Notes: generated by a model from the sequence alone, not told the origin. Shown: positions 13,243 to 26,474, counted from the first letter of the stretch. The stretch is 64,000 nt of DNA from Rachycentron canadum (GCA_038496675.1 CM076653.1:8757438-8821437), one strand, 5' to 3'. Numbers and translations: made by a program.

Positions 13243-15099
13243 ACACACTCATTGAGAGCGCTATTGCCATGGGAACCAACTCCTCTATGACTATTCCCTT
13301 CTCAGGGGGATAATAGGCACCAATCTTTCTCAACCTCTCTCTCTTTCATTGTCAGTTTCTCTCTTTCTTCTCTCTCTTTCTGGTCACTACAAGCTCCCAC
13401 CCCTCTTTACGTCCCTCTTTCCTCTCCTCCTCCTCCTCCTCCTCTCCCTTCACCCCCGCTGTCCTCCTGCTCCACTCCTCTCTTCTCTGCATGTCTGTGA
13501 CAGTCGTGAGTTTGATTCGTTATGCATAATCTGTCCACGCTGGGATTTGTACCCTTCTCACAAGTGAAAAGCAGAACATTAGCTCAACCCAACCTGCACA
13601 AACACTGCGTCGGTTGTTTTCAAAGCTGCAGCCAAAGAAACACGGTTAAAGGGGGATTTCAAGAGAGAAGGAGAGAAAAATACTTGGTTTAAAAATAGAA
13701 AATTCTTTGGTTGCCCCGTTTGCTATTTTCCTCTAAAACACGGAGGGGTTTGAGGAGATTTCCCGTGAGTGACTCATTGCTTTCTGTGAACTTGCTCCAG
13801 GCAGGTCATTTTTTATTAAAGCCAGCCGAAGCCAGGTTCTTAGGTTTTCAGACACCCTATCGACATGTCCATGTTGAACATTACGCAATCAATACCGCAG
13901 CAATTTTCCTGACCACCCGTTCCAACAGTCAATTTGCCTTATAGAAATATCAAGGGGGATGTTTTTTCTTTTTCTTTGGTTTGAGGCTAAGCTACTGAAC
14001 AACTGGCTGAATATTGGCTCTTGTGTTTTGCGTCTCGCCTGGAGGATTCATCCTAATATGCCATTTCAGGTCTAGGGCAACGCCAGAGGCTTGAATAACT
14101 TAGTATGTTCAAAAGCACGATCACTGTCACCTCGCAGGGGAATGAGGGGAGATAATCTTAGCCCGAGATCTTGTAACCAAGCATTTCTGAGGGGAAAGAT
14201 GTGAGACTTGCAGCAGAGGCTGCAATCACAACGACACCCTGTCATGAGAGCTGCATAACTCACACCTTATCTGCCGGCACGTCATTCAGCCACGTTTGCT
14301 GCCCAAAGTTTATATTGCTGCCAGAGATGATGCCAAATCTCTGTTCAACAAAATACCAGTGTTTGTACACTAAACCTTTAAATAAATACCTAGAATTAAG
14401 CACTGAAAATCTGTAAACGCTCTGTAGAAAGATTTATATATTGTCGTTTTCTAAACTTTTGTACTTTCCTTGATTTTAAAAGGGAAAATGTCACCTCGCA
14501 GCATCAGAATCAGTTCCATCAAATATACATTTCACAATGTCCCAAATATGAAGCTTGTGCGATTTCCCATCTCTCTGGCATCTAACAAGCACAGAATGAA
14601 AAGAGAGTCGAATAAAATTAAGACGGTTTAAAAATAACCATCTTTCAATTGGATGTACCCTAAATTTTCCAAATATAAAATTTTCTGGTATTTAGTTGTG
14701 TCTGTGGGTGTTTTTCTATACATAGTGAGTGGAGAGGAGCACACGTTATGGTTTACATGAGCCAACGCTTGCCAATTACCTTAATCAAATTTCACACCAC
14801 ACAGGGGGATTCACTGTGCCCGGATCAGATAGCAAACATAAGTTGATTAAAATACATGTTTGCTAAAGGACTGGGGTGAACGAAAATCAACACCGGCCCA
14901 GAAAACACACAAACTGATGTTTGAAAGAAAGGATTCAGAGACTAAATGAGTAACATCTGAAAAACTCTCAGTGACTGCTACTGTAACAAACGAGAAAACA
15001 GACCTGGACTCATCACGAAGGGTTGTTTATCTACAGTATTTTCTCACCATAGTGGCATTTAGCGATGCAGGTTTGAGAAATATTCCGTCAAATGCTGAT

Positions 15100-15310
15100 A
15101 AGACATGAATAAAGGTTCATCAACCTGCAGGTATGTTAGTCAGTCATCAATAAAGGTTAATGGATCTAACTTCCTAAAGAAGCATCACTCCTGCAGAGCA
15201 AATGTTAATAAAGTCATTAATACAGAGACGCAGGTTTTTCACTCTCTATTAAGCCATTGCCAAAGGTTAGTAAGTCATTTTCAAATCTGTATGTTAATAA
15301 ATCATTAGGA
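15100..15310. repeat. Degenerate AT-rich tandem array
   Basis: Motifs related to GTTAATAAATCATTA recur at roughly 40-60 base intervals: AATAAAGGTT near 15110 and 15149, GTTAATAAAGTCATTAATA near 15205 and GTTAATAAATCATTAGG near 15293. Similar TTATAAA/TTAATAA words continue more loosely to about 15880. There is no coding support. Confidence 0.5.
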
Positions 15311-16194
15311 AAAGGTTTTTACAACAATCCATCAAGTCGAGAAGGCATAAATATTACAGGGTAATGTCAGAGTCTATCATATTACAGTGCTTGTCCTAAT
15401 GTACATATTGTGCATAGAAAAAACTACTGGATGTGTCAATCGTTTCTCTTCCTCATCTAACTCAAGCTGCTGGAGTCTCATATTACATTTAGCTGAATTT
15501 CACAACACATTTTTCCTGCAAGCAAGGACTGTTGATTATGTCTGCCATCACTTTTATTAAAATATTATTAAAATATAGTTTGGACAGGGGCAATGATTAC
15601 ACAAGGGCCGAATCATATGAAGAAAACTCCAAATCAACTCTTTAATAACTTGTTTATAAAAGAGTTTGGTTCTGATTCCCTGCAGCCCTTCTCAAGAGGT
15701 GGTTCAACAAGGACACAGCAAATATCATACAAAAGGGTAAATACCAACCTGGCAACCCAGCATTTCTCCTATTAGTGGTTTATAACTGATTTATAAAGCA
15801 TCAGTAGACTATTTATCCAACCTGAATAAAACCATTACTGAGTGAGAGCACTTCATAAACTCTGCCTTATTAGAAAATACCACAAATGAAATGTCATTCT
15901 CCCCTGTTGTTTTAAGGGTGTAGGCAGAAACCTCAGAGATATTTCAAAATATCTCAAACAAATTAAACCAAACGTATTTATTTTTTTGTTTTGTTTTTTT
16001 TTTTGTTGTAAATTGGGTGAGTTAACCCTTCAAGGTCCTGGTTTCTTCACCTTTTGCCCTGAGTAATGACTCAATTTTCCATGTGATATTAGAGAATAAT
16101 GAAGCCCAAACCACAATCACTTCCACATTTCCACCAGTCGAGCGCCACAGTGGCCAGTCTATAACGCAGCCATATGGGACTTCTGTGGAGAAAC

Positions 16195-16675
16195 GTGCCC
16201 TCTCTGTGTGTTTGCGTATTCTCCAAGTGTGTGTCCATGTGTGCGGCTATGTTTATGAGCTCATGCAACGTGTATGTGCATGCTCACATGTGTGGTACTA
16301 CATGTGTTGACTGCATGTTACACACTTACAGCACATTTACCCTTTGATGTGCACACTTGACATAGAGCACATGGCTATTTTTACCCCGTATGTGTTTGTG
16401 TGTACAGTGTGAATTTACAGAGTACTGTTGTCTGTGAATATGTGCTACGTGTTCTGTGTGCCATTCATTTTACATGTCATATTTTGCGTTTGTGCTTGTC
16501 CTTTAGAATTTGTGGTGTTGCTCGCATGCTGGATTTTTTTTTTTTCTTTTTGTTTTTTGTGGTGTGATGTCTCTGCACACGTGTTTATCTGCATATGTTT
16601 TTCATGCATGTCTGTCAGCGAGTATGTGTACGTGCGTATGTGTACGTGTGTGTGTGTGTGTGTGTGTGTGTGAGG
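16195..16675. repeat. Degenerate GT-rich tract ending in a pure (GT)n
   Basis: Nearly 480 bases of imperfect TGTG/CATG alternation, ending in about 14 pure GT units at 16645-16672. The alternating purine-pyrimidine pattern is of the kind that can adopt Z-DNA. Confidence 0.7.
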
Positions 16676-16805
16676 CAGACAGACTGAGACAGAGAGAACT
16701 CCTGACCCACCAACAATGTAGAGTTAACGCAACCCGACGCTCCACATCTCACCAGCTGAAACTAATTAACGGCAGTTCAGTCAGATTGAGCTCTCTCACT
16801 CACTT

Positions 16806-16827
16806 TCTCTCTCTCTCTCTCTCTCTC
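16806..16827. repeat. (CT)n microsatellite
   Basis: About 11 CT units. Confidence 0.85.
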
Positions 16828-17636
16828 AAACACACATACACACTCTTTTCTCCTCCCCACCCCCGGCTTTTCCTCTCTCTCATGCCCTCGTCTTCCTCCT
16901 CCCTGACATCCCCCCGCCCTTCCTTCACCTCCTGCCATCCCTCAACTTGTTTTTCCTCTTTAAAACTCCCCTTTTCATATCTGAATATGACTCATGCATG
17001 CTTGGGTGAACTCATGTACCGGAGCACATAGTCTAGGCATGTCAACATCCCACTGGTATGGATATATCTGCACGCATGCGACTTAAAACAAGCAGTCAAA
17101 CCCATACTTTTATCCTTTGCATGTACAGTACAGTAGCTCACAAATCCCGAACTCCACTGTCTTTCTGTTCACCAGTGGGAGTGCTGTGATACTGTACGCC
17201 AGGCACATCTTGAAACGCTGTCAGGGCTCGGTCTGTGATTGGATCCAGGTAGACATTTTTGGCATTCTCAGCCCCATGCTGTACCATCCATCACGCATGT
17301 GACTTCAAAACAACCAGACCTATTGATGTAAGTGATGAATGGCCAGAGTGGGTTGAGTGCTTGCGAGCATGTAAATGTGTGTGTGTGTGTGTTTTTGTGT
17401 GGTGGTAGTGGATTTAGAGCTTATTGTTGAACACGCTGCTCAGGAGCCAAACTTGTGGCTGGCGGCGTTCGTCTAATGAATCAACTCTCTGTGGTAAACA
17501 ATTGCCACCACACAGTCCAAGTTTACGGTGGCTGCTGCCCAGAGAAAGAGGCGTGAGTACGGCATCTGTTTGGAAGTTCAAATCCGCACACACATTGAGA
17601 AGCAACAAAAACTAAAACATACCTGTTTTACAATTT

Positions 17637-17969
17637 GGTTGAGAAGTTCACTGCTTGGACGCAAATGCAGCAACTGGACCAGAGCTTCCAGCAGAGAATC
17701 GCATTCTACTTGGAGGGACACCAGCACAAACAGAGGATGGAGGACGGGTTCAGATCCTGTCCGACAAGCTGACTGAGGTTGCTGTGGAGCTGACTGCTTG
17801 GCTAGAAGGAAACACAATCCTCCGTCAGGCAGCAGAGAAACCAGAGTGTAAGTCGGCTCTACAGGCTCAGCAGCAGCGGCAGCGGCAGCAGCAGCTCCAG
17901 CGGTTTGCTTCTTCTTCCCCCTCTCCACCAAACGGAGCTCAAACACACTTGTACGCTTGGTGTGTTTAG
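17637..17969 (+). other. Unrecognised protein-like segment with CAG-rich end; possible gene fragment
   Basis: Two overlapping plus-strand frames look protein-like in succession. One reads helix-prone, glutamine-rich sequence from about 17637 and stops near 17774. Another stays open to 17969 and reads a helix-prone stretch with the word LTEVAVELTAWLEG, followed by a glutamine/arginine run encoded by CAG/CGG triplets (about 17868-17900). I do not recognise a family. It has no convincing start or splice sites, and a minus-strand frame is also open, so it may be chance. A frameshifted old exon or retrocopy is the alternative. Confidence 0.2.
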
Positions 17970-18283
17970 GTCATGCTCAAAGTATGCCTGTATACTGATG
18001 TTCTGCAAGCTCAGGGAAACCACATCCTGTCACATATTTACCTCCCCTCCCCTATCTCTCCCTCCCGTTTCTCTGTTTTCAGTCTGTCTGTCTGTGTGGT
18101 GTTCTCTCTCTCTGTTTCGGTGTCTTTTTCCTATGTCTTTCTCTCGCTCCCCTGTGATTGTCTGAAGCAACTGAGCGCTCTGACCCAGCGTCTGCTCAGC
18201 ACAGCCTCTCTACCTCACTGTCTATCTCTCCGGCAGCCGCACCAGTTCCACTCGACTGACTGAAGAATCCATCTGAGGAGAGT

Positions 18284-18287
18284 AGGG

Positions 18288-18324
<37 letters not shown>

Positions 18325-18357
18325 AGAGAGGAGGGAGAGGAAGAGGGGAAGGAGGGA
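18284..18357. repeat. 74-base pure purine tract with (AG)n core
   Basis: Uninterrupted A/G from 18284 to 18357, with an AG dinucleotide run at 18291-18320 followed by GGA/GAG-rich sequence. Polypurine mirror-like tracts of this kind can form triplex DNA. Confidence 0.9.
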
Positions 18358-18539
18358 TGGGGAGGGGGCTTTGTTGGGAAATACCAGAGTTTAGAGACAG
18401 AGGGAGGAGAAGGAGGAGGAGGAAGGGACGTGGGTGTTGTTTAGGGAGTGAAGCACCAAAGAAAGATGGGTGGACAGAAATAGTAATCAATAGTTTGTTT
18501 GAGAGAAAAGTGGACAGAATGCTGTGCCACATAGTCAAT

Positions 18540-18602
<63 letters not shown>
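18540..18602. repeat. (CA)n microsatellite
   Basis: About 31 CA units with one TA interruption near 18567. Confidence 0.95.
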
Positions 18603-18604
<2 letters not shown>

Positions 18605-18706
18605 CACATATGTGCATTCACTGGGAATGGCAGCTTTATGAGCTGAAGAGTTGGACTAAAAAAAGGATAAAAGGTGAAATGGGTGTTTTGTTTTGAATGC
18701 GTCTAA

Positions 18707-18725
18707 GTGTGTGTGTGTGTGTGTG
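18707..18725. repeat. (GT)n microsatellite
   Basis: About nine GT units. Confidence 0.85.
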
Positions 18726-19224
18726 ATCCTCAGGTCTTCACTCCTCTGTGGTGGTTATGCATATTTAATACACCAGAGTCAGGACCCCCTATAGCTCTGT
18801 ATTTATTATTTAAGCCAATTTGTATGAGGGACCACCACTCTGGGAAATACCAGACTTTTGATACATTAACAACTACTACAACTACTACTGCAACAACAAG
18901 AACACAGGAAATGTTGGCACCAGGACATCCTTTTCTTGGAGCTGAACGTGATTCTGCAATACTGCTGACGTCAGGGGAGAAGTTCCTCTCACTGTTATCT
19001 CCAACATTAACTCTGCAACACTTAAAATCTATTAATGGTTACAGTAAAGGGCTGTGTGGTTGGGTCAACAGAAAAAGTTTTCTGCTGACTGAACTTAAAA
19101 CAGGTACAGTCAATATATTTATATTGAGAATGGATTACATGGCTACATGTATTTGAAAGGGCTTGCTCACCTGACTCAGCCTGCACATAGACAGTACAAA
19201 GATAGACAGAGCTTTTGTTACGTC

Positions 19225-19590
19225 ATCCATCGGTTCCTGAGGAGCTCAAAGTGGGCTGCTCCACTGTCGCCATCTTGGCAGTGTCTAACTCCCTGCTAAT
19301 ATAAAATTGGGCAAAGAGATAGGAGGAGTATGGCGGTGAGATTTTGGTGCATGTTTGTTGCAGGTGGTGAGTCACATCAAAAAATGACCCTCCATACAGT
19401 TGCCACAAGGGATGAAATTAGCTGTGGAGACCAAAACTGTTTTGGTCTCCAACTGCTGCAAATATATATTACTTCACCTGTAAAATTGGTGCATTTTAAA
19501 ATGGGAGGCTATGGAGATGGAGAGCCCGTCTCAAGTGGCCATTTGAGAACCTTTTCTTTTTGGCACGTCTGTGTTAGCTTCAGCTTATTG
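19225..19590. repeat. Interspersed repeat, family common in spiny-rayed fish (from memory)
   Basis: The segment contains blocks I recall from many fish genomic sequences, such as CACTGTCGCCATCTTGGC, TTGCCACAAG and CTCAAGTGGCCATTTGAG, in the usual order. Two open frames cross it but resemble no protein. The family name and exact ends are not determined. Confidence 0.5.
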
Positions 19591-20707
19591 TTTTGGTTTT
19601 TTGACCAAACTACCATTTTGCTTTACTCTCACCGTTCTCATGAAATATTTTTTTGGCCACAACAGGCAACTGTTCATGGTAAAAAAGCTTTGATAAACCC
19701 ATCATATACTAGCCTACCTGCCCTAGACAGACAAAGTTTGCAACTAGACAGGGATCATTGGTGCATATGACGGCTAAAGTGCCAGATATTTCTCTTAGAA
19801 GTTGGTATAGACTAAAATAGAGCAAAAAGGGGAGTTAAAATTGGACTTTCTCCATATCTGCCAGATCTGAAAATAAGCAACTGTTTCCAAATATTGGCTT
19901 AAAAGGGGACAATATGTTTATGCTGCCCACAAATGTACAATAAAAATCAGTTTCTGCAGGTTTACAAGATCAGATGAAATGCACACAATGAATAGCAGGA
20001 TCATGACAACAGTTCAACAGTCATTGCTTCATTGATTTGTTGTTTTCATGCTTTAATATTACAAAGAGAGTACATGTGACATACTGACCCTTGTGTCTCG
20101 AAAGAGGCACAAAGACTGGACTGGAGCCTGGTAGGTGAAATGGGTTGACCAGTGACTCAATTACACCTTCAGAGGGGTAAACAATTTGGGCTAAAAGAGA
20201 ATGAAAGAAAACAAATGAAAGAAAAGAGAAACTTAAAAATTTTCTTCTAAATTCCATGGCATTATTATTACTATTTGTAAAATGCTTTTAAACTCACTTT
20301 TAAAGTAAGCAACCAACATTCTTATTGAGCTCGTTTTGACCTTGGAAACAGCAGTTTGACAAAAGCAGAAGTCGTGATTTTTACCTCCACCAAGTAGGTT
20401 ATGTTTCCACCTGGATACATGTATTTGTCAGAAGGATTTAGCAAAAAAAAAAAAAAACTGAACCAACTTGGTGGAAGGAAGGGTCATTGACCAGGGAAGA
20501 ATGTTGGTCTGATCTGGATCATTTTCTATGAATCTGAGGTTTTTTTCTTTTTCTCTGAAGTCGGGGGTTGGCACTCTTTGAGTGCCGCCTCTAGTTTTAC
20601 AAGGTTGACTATTTCAACAGGTCTTGGCATCTGTTTCTCAAGGATGTTGAGAAAGTTCTGTGCAGACAGTAGTACACAGCTGTTACACTGAAAATATTAA
20701 GGTTTTA

Positions 20708-21005
20708 TCCATAGACCACAGCTTTGGTCCAGACAGAAATATTTTGACAACTGTTCATAAACCCTAATGACTGTGGTGAACCTTGACTTTTCATCTAGGA
20801 CTACCATCAGGACATTTTTCTAATTTTCCTTTCTAACCAAATACTATAAAAAAAAATAAATAAATTGATATTCAATGTTTAGTAAATCTTAGCTTAGTAA
20901 GAGCCTAAACAATGATGGATAACATGTTAAGCATTATACTATAGATGTCAATGTGAACATACAACATTATAGCTGCTATTGTAACTGCAGACTCTACTTC
21001 TTGTT
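20708..21005 (+). repeat. Interspersed repeat R1, copy 1
   Basis: Contains GGTCCAGACAGAAATATTT, then wording about AATGACT and CATCTAG..CATCAGG, and ends near GTAACTGCAGACTCT. The beginning matches copy 2 at about 23990-24250 in the same orientation. The order of blocks is that of a very common percomorph repeat, recalled from memory. It has no coding capacity. Confidence 0.6.
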
Positions 21006-23944
21006 AATCTATATCATCTGTGTCATAACACATAGATAATGGTGTTTTAAAAGTGAACAAGTATTTATTTTAGTATGAGAAAATTGTGAAAATGCCATAT
21101 ATATAATGATGTTAAGAAGTCCTGTCCAACACAAAAACAAAAAATGTGACTGACAGCATTTCAGCTTTGAATGAGGTAAATATCTGCAAAGTGTGAAATT
21201 ATTCAAATGATGAGATGCAAATGAAAATGACGCCTGTCAAAAATATACTGACAAGCTGAGAGAGAGAAAAAATCCTCGGCTGAATAATGAGGGAGTCAAA
21301 GGATGACTTGCTTTTTGATGAGTTGCCATAATTACTGGTGAAGAGCTCCACGTACTGTGATTAGCCTTACTAGGCCTGTTCAATGTGATCATGACATTGG
21401 GCTCTTCTCAAAGTCATTTTTAGCCTAATAGGGGATTCACTCGCTCATTTGCCACAGTTGTAGCTGTCGTTTCAAGGAGAGTCCTCATTGTGTCGCTCAG
21501 ATGCTGCAACGATGATCTAACTCCAGGCTGCAAATTAATGATATGTCTCCTTTGGAGATGGAGATTTCCTGCCTCTGTTTGCTGTCACATCAGGAGCCCC
21601 ATTAGACTTTAATCACCCATCTTGAACAAATGGAAACTGCCAACACATATCTAGATATGGGCAACGTATGTCCGATTTTGGAAGGATGATTTCTGCGTTA
21701 GACCACCTTCTTGTGAAAAGTTCAATGCTGGAAGGGAAAAGAACCAATCTGGCAAATCATATCTTGGAAACACCCGTGGAGACCTGAGGTTGGAATAAAA
21801 GAACAAAAGAAAGAGGTATTATTGGTGTTGAGTGGATGCTTCACTGGTTTGGAGCCCTTTAAACAGAATGAAATCAAACAGATGCCAAAATACTGAAGCT
21901 GGCCTGACTGGCGCTGAAGCTTGAATGACATTAATGATCACCCACAGTGTAATTGCTAACATTCTTTAGCTTTGGGTAATAGCTAAAAAAACAAGCCAAA
22001 AAGTGAAAAACATACATATGGGGCAAGATAACATTCGCATGATGTCATCTTCAAATCTTCACCTCAGTGGTTTTATTGTTTAGCTGCAAATTAGTTGTGT
22101 TTAATGTCCCAAGACTTGGTAAAAAAAAAAAAAAAAATGACCTTACTGCAAAAAAACGGCCTCAAAGGGCCACGGCTCCAAATGCAGATATTTTCTCACT
22201 GGAGAACTGTGGAACAAATGAAATGGGACAAACAACATCAGATGAGTTATAAAGACGGGCAGCCAAGCATAGTGTTTGTGCAAGCTGGTGTTTGTGGAAG
22301 CATCAGTCTTACATGAGTGGCTGAGGGCTCAGACAGACAGCTGATAGGACGGGAGAACGAGTGGAACGAAAGTCATCACTGAGGGAACATAAATGAGTCT
22401 CCCCATTCTGAAATAATACCATTGTTCAATCACTGGGTCTGTTGTATTCAAGATTTCATACAAAGGGCTCAGTTGTGTTCTGTCATTGAGCCTCAGCAGC
22501 TTCTTCGTCTCCTCTGTGACTAGAGATGTGGCAGTGCCCCCTAGTGACTAATGTGGAAAGTGAACTGTGCCTCTCAAATTTCAAATGGGACCGAATTCAG
22601 TGGCGTACACAGTTTTACTTTATATTTCTGCTGTGTGAACAAATCAATCATTCACTCAATAGTTGAATGCATTTCAAAGCTCTATTTCCTAGACAATAAG
22701 CAAGATCATCTCATAAAAACCTTTTCAAATAAATATTAGATTTTTCTTTCTTTTGGTTTTCAGTTAAGCTCAAATAGCGAATCACATCAAACACAAAACA
22801 GATAAAGCAGGGAGACAGGCTGTGTGTGTCGCACCACTTTTTTTACTTGGTGCACGACAGTATATTTACTTACCTCCATCTTATTTGAGTGAGAAAATGG
22901 CTGTTGTTGAAAACCTACAGACTACAGCGTCCTGAACAGGATCCCACAATGTTCATAGCATGTACACTACTTGTTACTTAAAAGGTTTCCTACACGATGC
23001 AGCGCTTCATCTTTGATAGATGTGAAAATCTTTAAGTCATGTGATACTGACAGTAATGACACAAGATGACTGATTCATATGTGCATGTCTGAAACCTGCA
23101 TTTACTTGTCATGAGGGAGTAAATTATGTACTGAAGGTGTGAGGCAGTGGTTTTGGACAAAGCTGAGACAGTTTAGCTTTCTGTATAAAAAAATGATTAA
23201 GACTAGCATTTAGCACATTAGCAGTAGCACAAGAAATATTTTAACAAGCCACAAGGAAGCTGCAGCGAGATTCACTCCTTAGTTCTGTGCACATGTTTAT
23301 GTCAAACGTCTTAAAGTTTGTATTATGTATTGTTTGTTTGCACTCTAAATTACTTTATGACTTTAGTGTGTTTAAGAAAATGCCTTGTTTTCTTATTCAC
23401 AAATACCTTCCAGCTATGTCTCGACTCCTGAGCAGTATGCAATAATTTTGTGGTATTTTTCTTTTTTTCAATGATTAGGTACCTGACTTCAGCAGCAGGT
23501 AAAGAAAAGATTTTTAACAAAAGACTTCAACCTTGCTCAGATCATCTCCACAGAGCCACACTGCATTAGGTTGACAGTTTAAATCCCAGAGTGTTCGCCT
23601 GTAGCTGCACTCCGAGTTGTCTAGCACTCAGTTCTGTAATGGCTACTATTACTTTAAATGGTGCACCTTCATTCTTACCTCTTACCTCTTGTTCTAAGAA
23701 AAGCATATCTGAATGTATACAACGCCATGGGTACATAAAACGCTACACCCATGATATCCATCATCACATGGAGCATTTATTTCCATTGACAGGGAGAACA
23801 AACTGACTGAGGGTTGCATTTCTTATTGTACTGCCAGTTTACACTTTATGGTTCTGGGTTCACACAAACATTATCACATATCTTGCATATTTAAATTTAC
23901 ATTAAATCACTTTCTGAATTTGCACCAAACTTGGTATCTTAATT

Positions 23945-24250
23945 TTTAGTCACTCGGGTGACGTAGCTCTATATGTCTGTCTGGTGGTTGGTCTATTAAA
24001 CACTGTGGTCCAGACGGAAATATCTCAACCTTAGCAGCACCACAATGTCATTTTTCATCATACATTGAAATATCTTTATATTTGCCTGATGGATTGGTAC
24101 AAAGTGTTTTATAGAAATTCATGGTGCCCAGAAAATGAATCCTAATGACTTTTTCTTTAACCATTAAGTTGACATTTGGTATTTTGATTGAAATATACGA
24201 GTAGTTATTGAATGGACTCCCATGAAATGTGGTAAAGACATTCATTGCAT
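23945..24250 (+). repeat. Interspersed repeat R1, copy 2
   Basis: Shares GGTCCAGACGGAAATAT with copy 1 and continues with ATTCATGGTGCCCAGAAAATG and AATCCTAATGACTTT, followed by a second degenerate round of the same phrase (TTGATTGAAATAT, ATGAAATGTGGTAAAGACATT). This internal duplication is typical of the family as I remember it. Confidence 0.65.
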
Positions 24251-26414
24251 TACATTGTATTCATTTGTTATGAAGTGTAACAAAAGGTAGATGTCATCAG
24301 AAACTGGAAGAGTTTCTTCTAAACTCTGTCTGGACACTGACAGAGTGTCCTGATACATAAGGATGTAGGTCGGGTCTCGATATCGGTCGGCACACAACAG
24401 CCCATTCAAAACAAAGATGACATTTTGATGTTGTCAACTGAATGGTTTTTAATATATGATCTATATCATTCCAACATCACCAAAGTGTCACATCACAACT
24501 AGAATGGCTCCTAGTCTAGTTTTTCTTTTTGATCAAGTCATCACAAGGACAGAACTTTTCCTTTAAATGGGCAAAACAAAAACCCGGAAACAAGCTAGAA
24601 AAGTTCCCAGAGGAAAATTTGAAGAAAAACAGTTGATCACTTTGCGGTCGTAGCAGCAAGGCAACAATATTCTTTATCATAAGAAGCATTAAAGCAGGAC
24701 ATCAATCATTTTCTTGGCTATTATAATATCAAAAAAAAGTTTTTTCCACAAGAGTCCGTGTATCGTGCATGGGAATTAATTTTGGGAAAACAAGACAAGG
24801 CATTCACCATGACGCAGGCTCAAATAGAACTTTTCTTTAAGGCTGTTTGACTCCAACTACCCATTGTACACTATAATAAATAACACAATAAGGCATTGAG
24901 GAGCGAGGCGATAGCAGCATAATGTTTATTGTGCATTAACACATAATCAAGAATCAACAGAGAGGAGAGTGTTGTGTTAAGAGCATGCAGGGTTGCTCGA
25001 AGATAAAACTCTGCTTTGTTCACACACGCAGCTTCTTACAGTGTCAGCAAATCGTTTCTTTATCTCACACAGTTAATCTATAGAGGGACTGGACTATCAC
25101 TTCTCATGCTTATTGTAATTTGGTGTGAAAAATAATTTCAAATGAATCATAATACTGTATTTGACATATTGTATTTAAAAATGTCCAAATAAAACAAATG
25201 AAATATTGTAGGCAGGTATTTAATTAGTCTTTTCTGTAATTTATATTTGTAGTCCTCCAGTGGATCTATGCTTTTTGATCTCTGCTTCCACAGGATTATT
25301 ATTAAACAGTGTGACCAGAACAGTTAGGCCTTTATTTGGGTTTTTATTATCAACCATAATTGGTAATGAATTATTCATTATGAAGAAGCTGTAAAAACAA
25401 GTGTATTTCAGCATCCAGCAGACTGAGAGCAACATGAGCATTCTTTTAAAGATTTTTTGACAATATAAGTCTAATATTGACTCTCCTTTTAGCTCTGTTT
25501 TTATTTCCACGAGCTTCTGAGCCAGATTAGTGGCGCGATCATACTAAAGCAGTTGGTGGCCAACTTTGTCGTTTGGTGCTGGGCAGGTAGAGTGCAGTGG
25601 GTTTAATAGAGGTTTTTCACTGAAAACAACTGCACGCTGCAGGTGGAAACAACACATGAGAGCAGTGAGAGTGAATAAAACCAACGTGAACTGAAAGATG
25701 CTGAAGTGGTCCATAGAGATGAGGGGAAACTATGGTTACTCTCTAGGTCTGTAACTACATTAAATGCAAGACCTTTTAGATTATATGTGGTGATTTGAGA
25801 CATTTTTAAAACGAAGATTATATTTAGTCCATCTTTGAAGACTTCATTTAACAGTTTTCATAAACTGGCTTCACATTGAAATGTTGCTATTATGATATTA
25901 TGTTGAATATTTCCTTATTCAAATGATGCATCTTATTTCCCAACATTAGCAAGTCACGAACACAGTCTACTACACTGGTTGCTCACAATCAAATGAACAA
26001 TTTCTACAAAGCATTTTCCAGTCCTCACTCCTACACATTCACCAGAATCACCTTTATGGGTGTGTCTTCAGCCACGAGCTGCATGACTTTAATCCATTTA
26101 CATACAAGGCCATACAGTTGTGTCTTGTAATGTACCAGTGCTCCCTTTCTTTTATTTACTTTGACCTCAGTCTCTTTTCAGTTTTACGATGTGTAAACTT
26201 TCACTAATACATCAGCCATTCACTACACCCTTGGGCATAACAATTCCTTGTTTACTCCCTGTCAGTTGCCTTCTTTTGAGCCTCTTCAGTGCTATGTGAT
26301 AGACTTGTTTTTGTCCCTTATCCACTGTGTCTAGCCCAGGATACTGCTGCATCATGAACAGCCAGAGGGGGAATGTGCTGTATCTTTGACTACTGTGAGT
26401 GGCTGAGCTAGGTC

Positions 26415-26422
26415 TATAAAAG
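26415..26422 (+). promoter_or_regulatory. TATA box of the CRISP gene
   Basis: TATAAAAG in a GC-moderate context, about 500 bases before the start codon and about 30 bases before a short presumed untranslated exon. No other TATA-like word is as well placed. Confidence 0.55.
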
Positions 26423-26444
26423 GAAGGAGAGGGAAGTGCCAACT

Positions 26445-26474
26445 CACCTCCACCTCCTGAAGACCCAGGTGCAG
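26445..26474 (+). other. Presumed 5' untranslated exon of the CRISP gene
   Basis: The expected start site about 30 bases after the TATA box falls near 26445. A good donor (GCAG followed by GTATGT) is at 26474/26475. The partner acceptor (CTGCAG) ends at 26887, just before the coding exon with the start codon. The exon limits are inferred. Confidence 0.4.

Larger units (their letters stand above)
5152..26400. other. Gene-poor stretch: presumed rftn1 intron 1 and upstream DNA
   Basis: No coding exon could be supported in 21 kb. The 5' untranslated exon and promoter of rftn1 should lie here or further right, but no convincing one was identified. The stretch holds microsatellites, T-rich and GA-rich tracts, a degenerate AT-rich repeat array (15100-15310), an unrecognised open frame near 17.65 kb and at least three interspersed repeat copies. 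Confidence 0.55.

Noticed and set aside
18215..18607. 130-codon minus-strand open frame
   Set aside because: It is built from the CA repeat and the purine tract read in reverse; low complexity only.
18966..18973. Perfect CRE (TGACGTCA)
   Set aside because: A single 8-base match in a long non-coding stretch with no promoter evidence; expected by chance about once per 65 kb.
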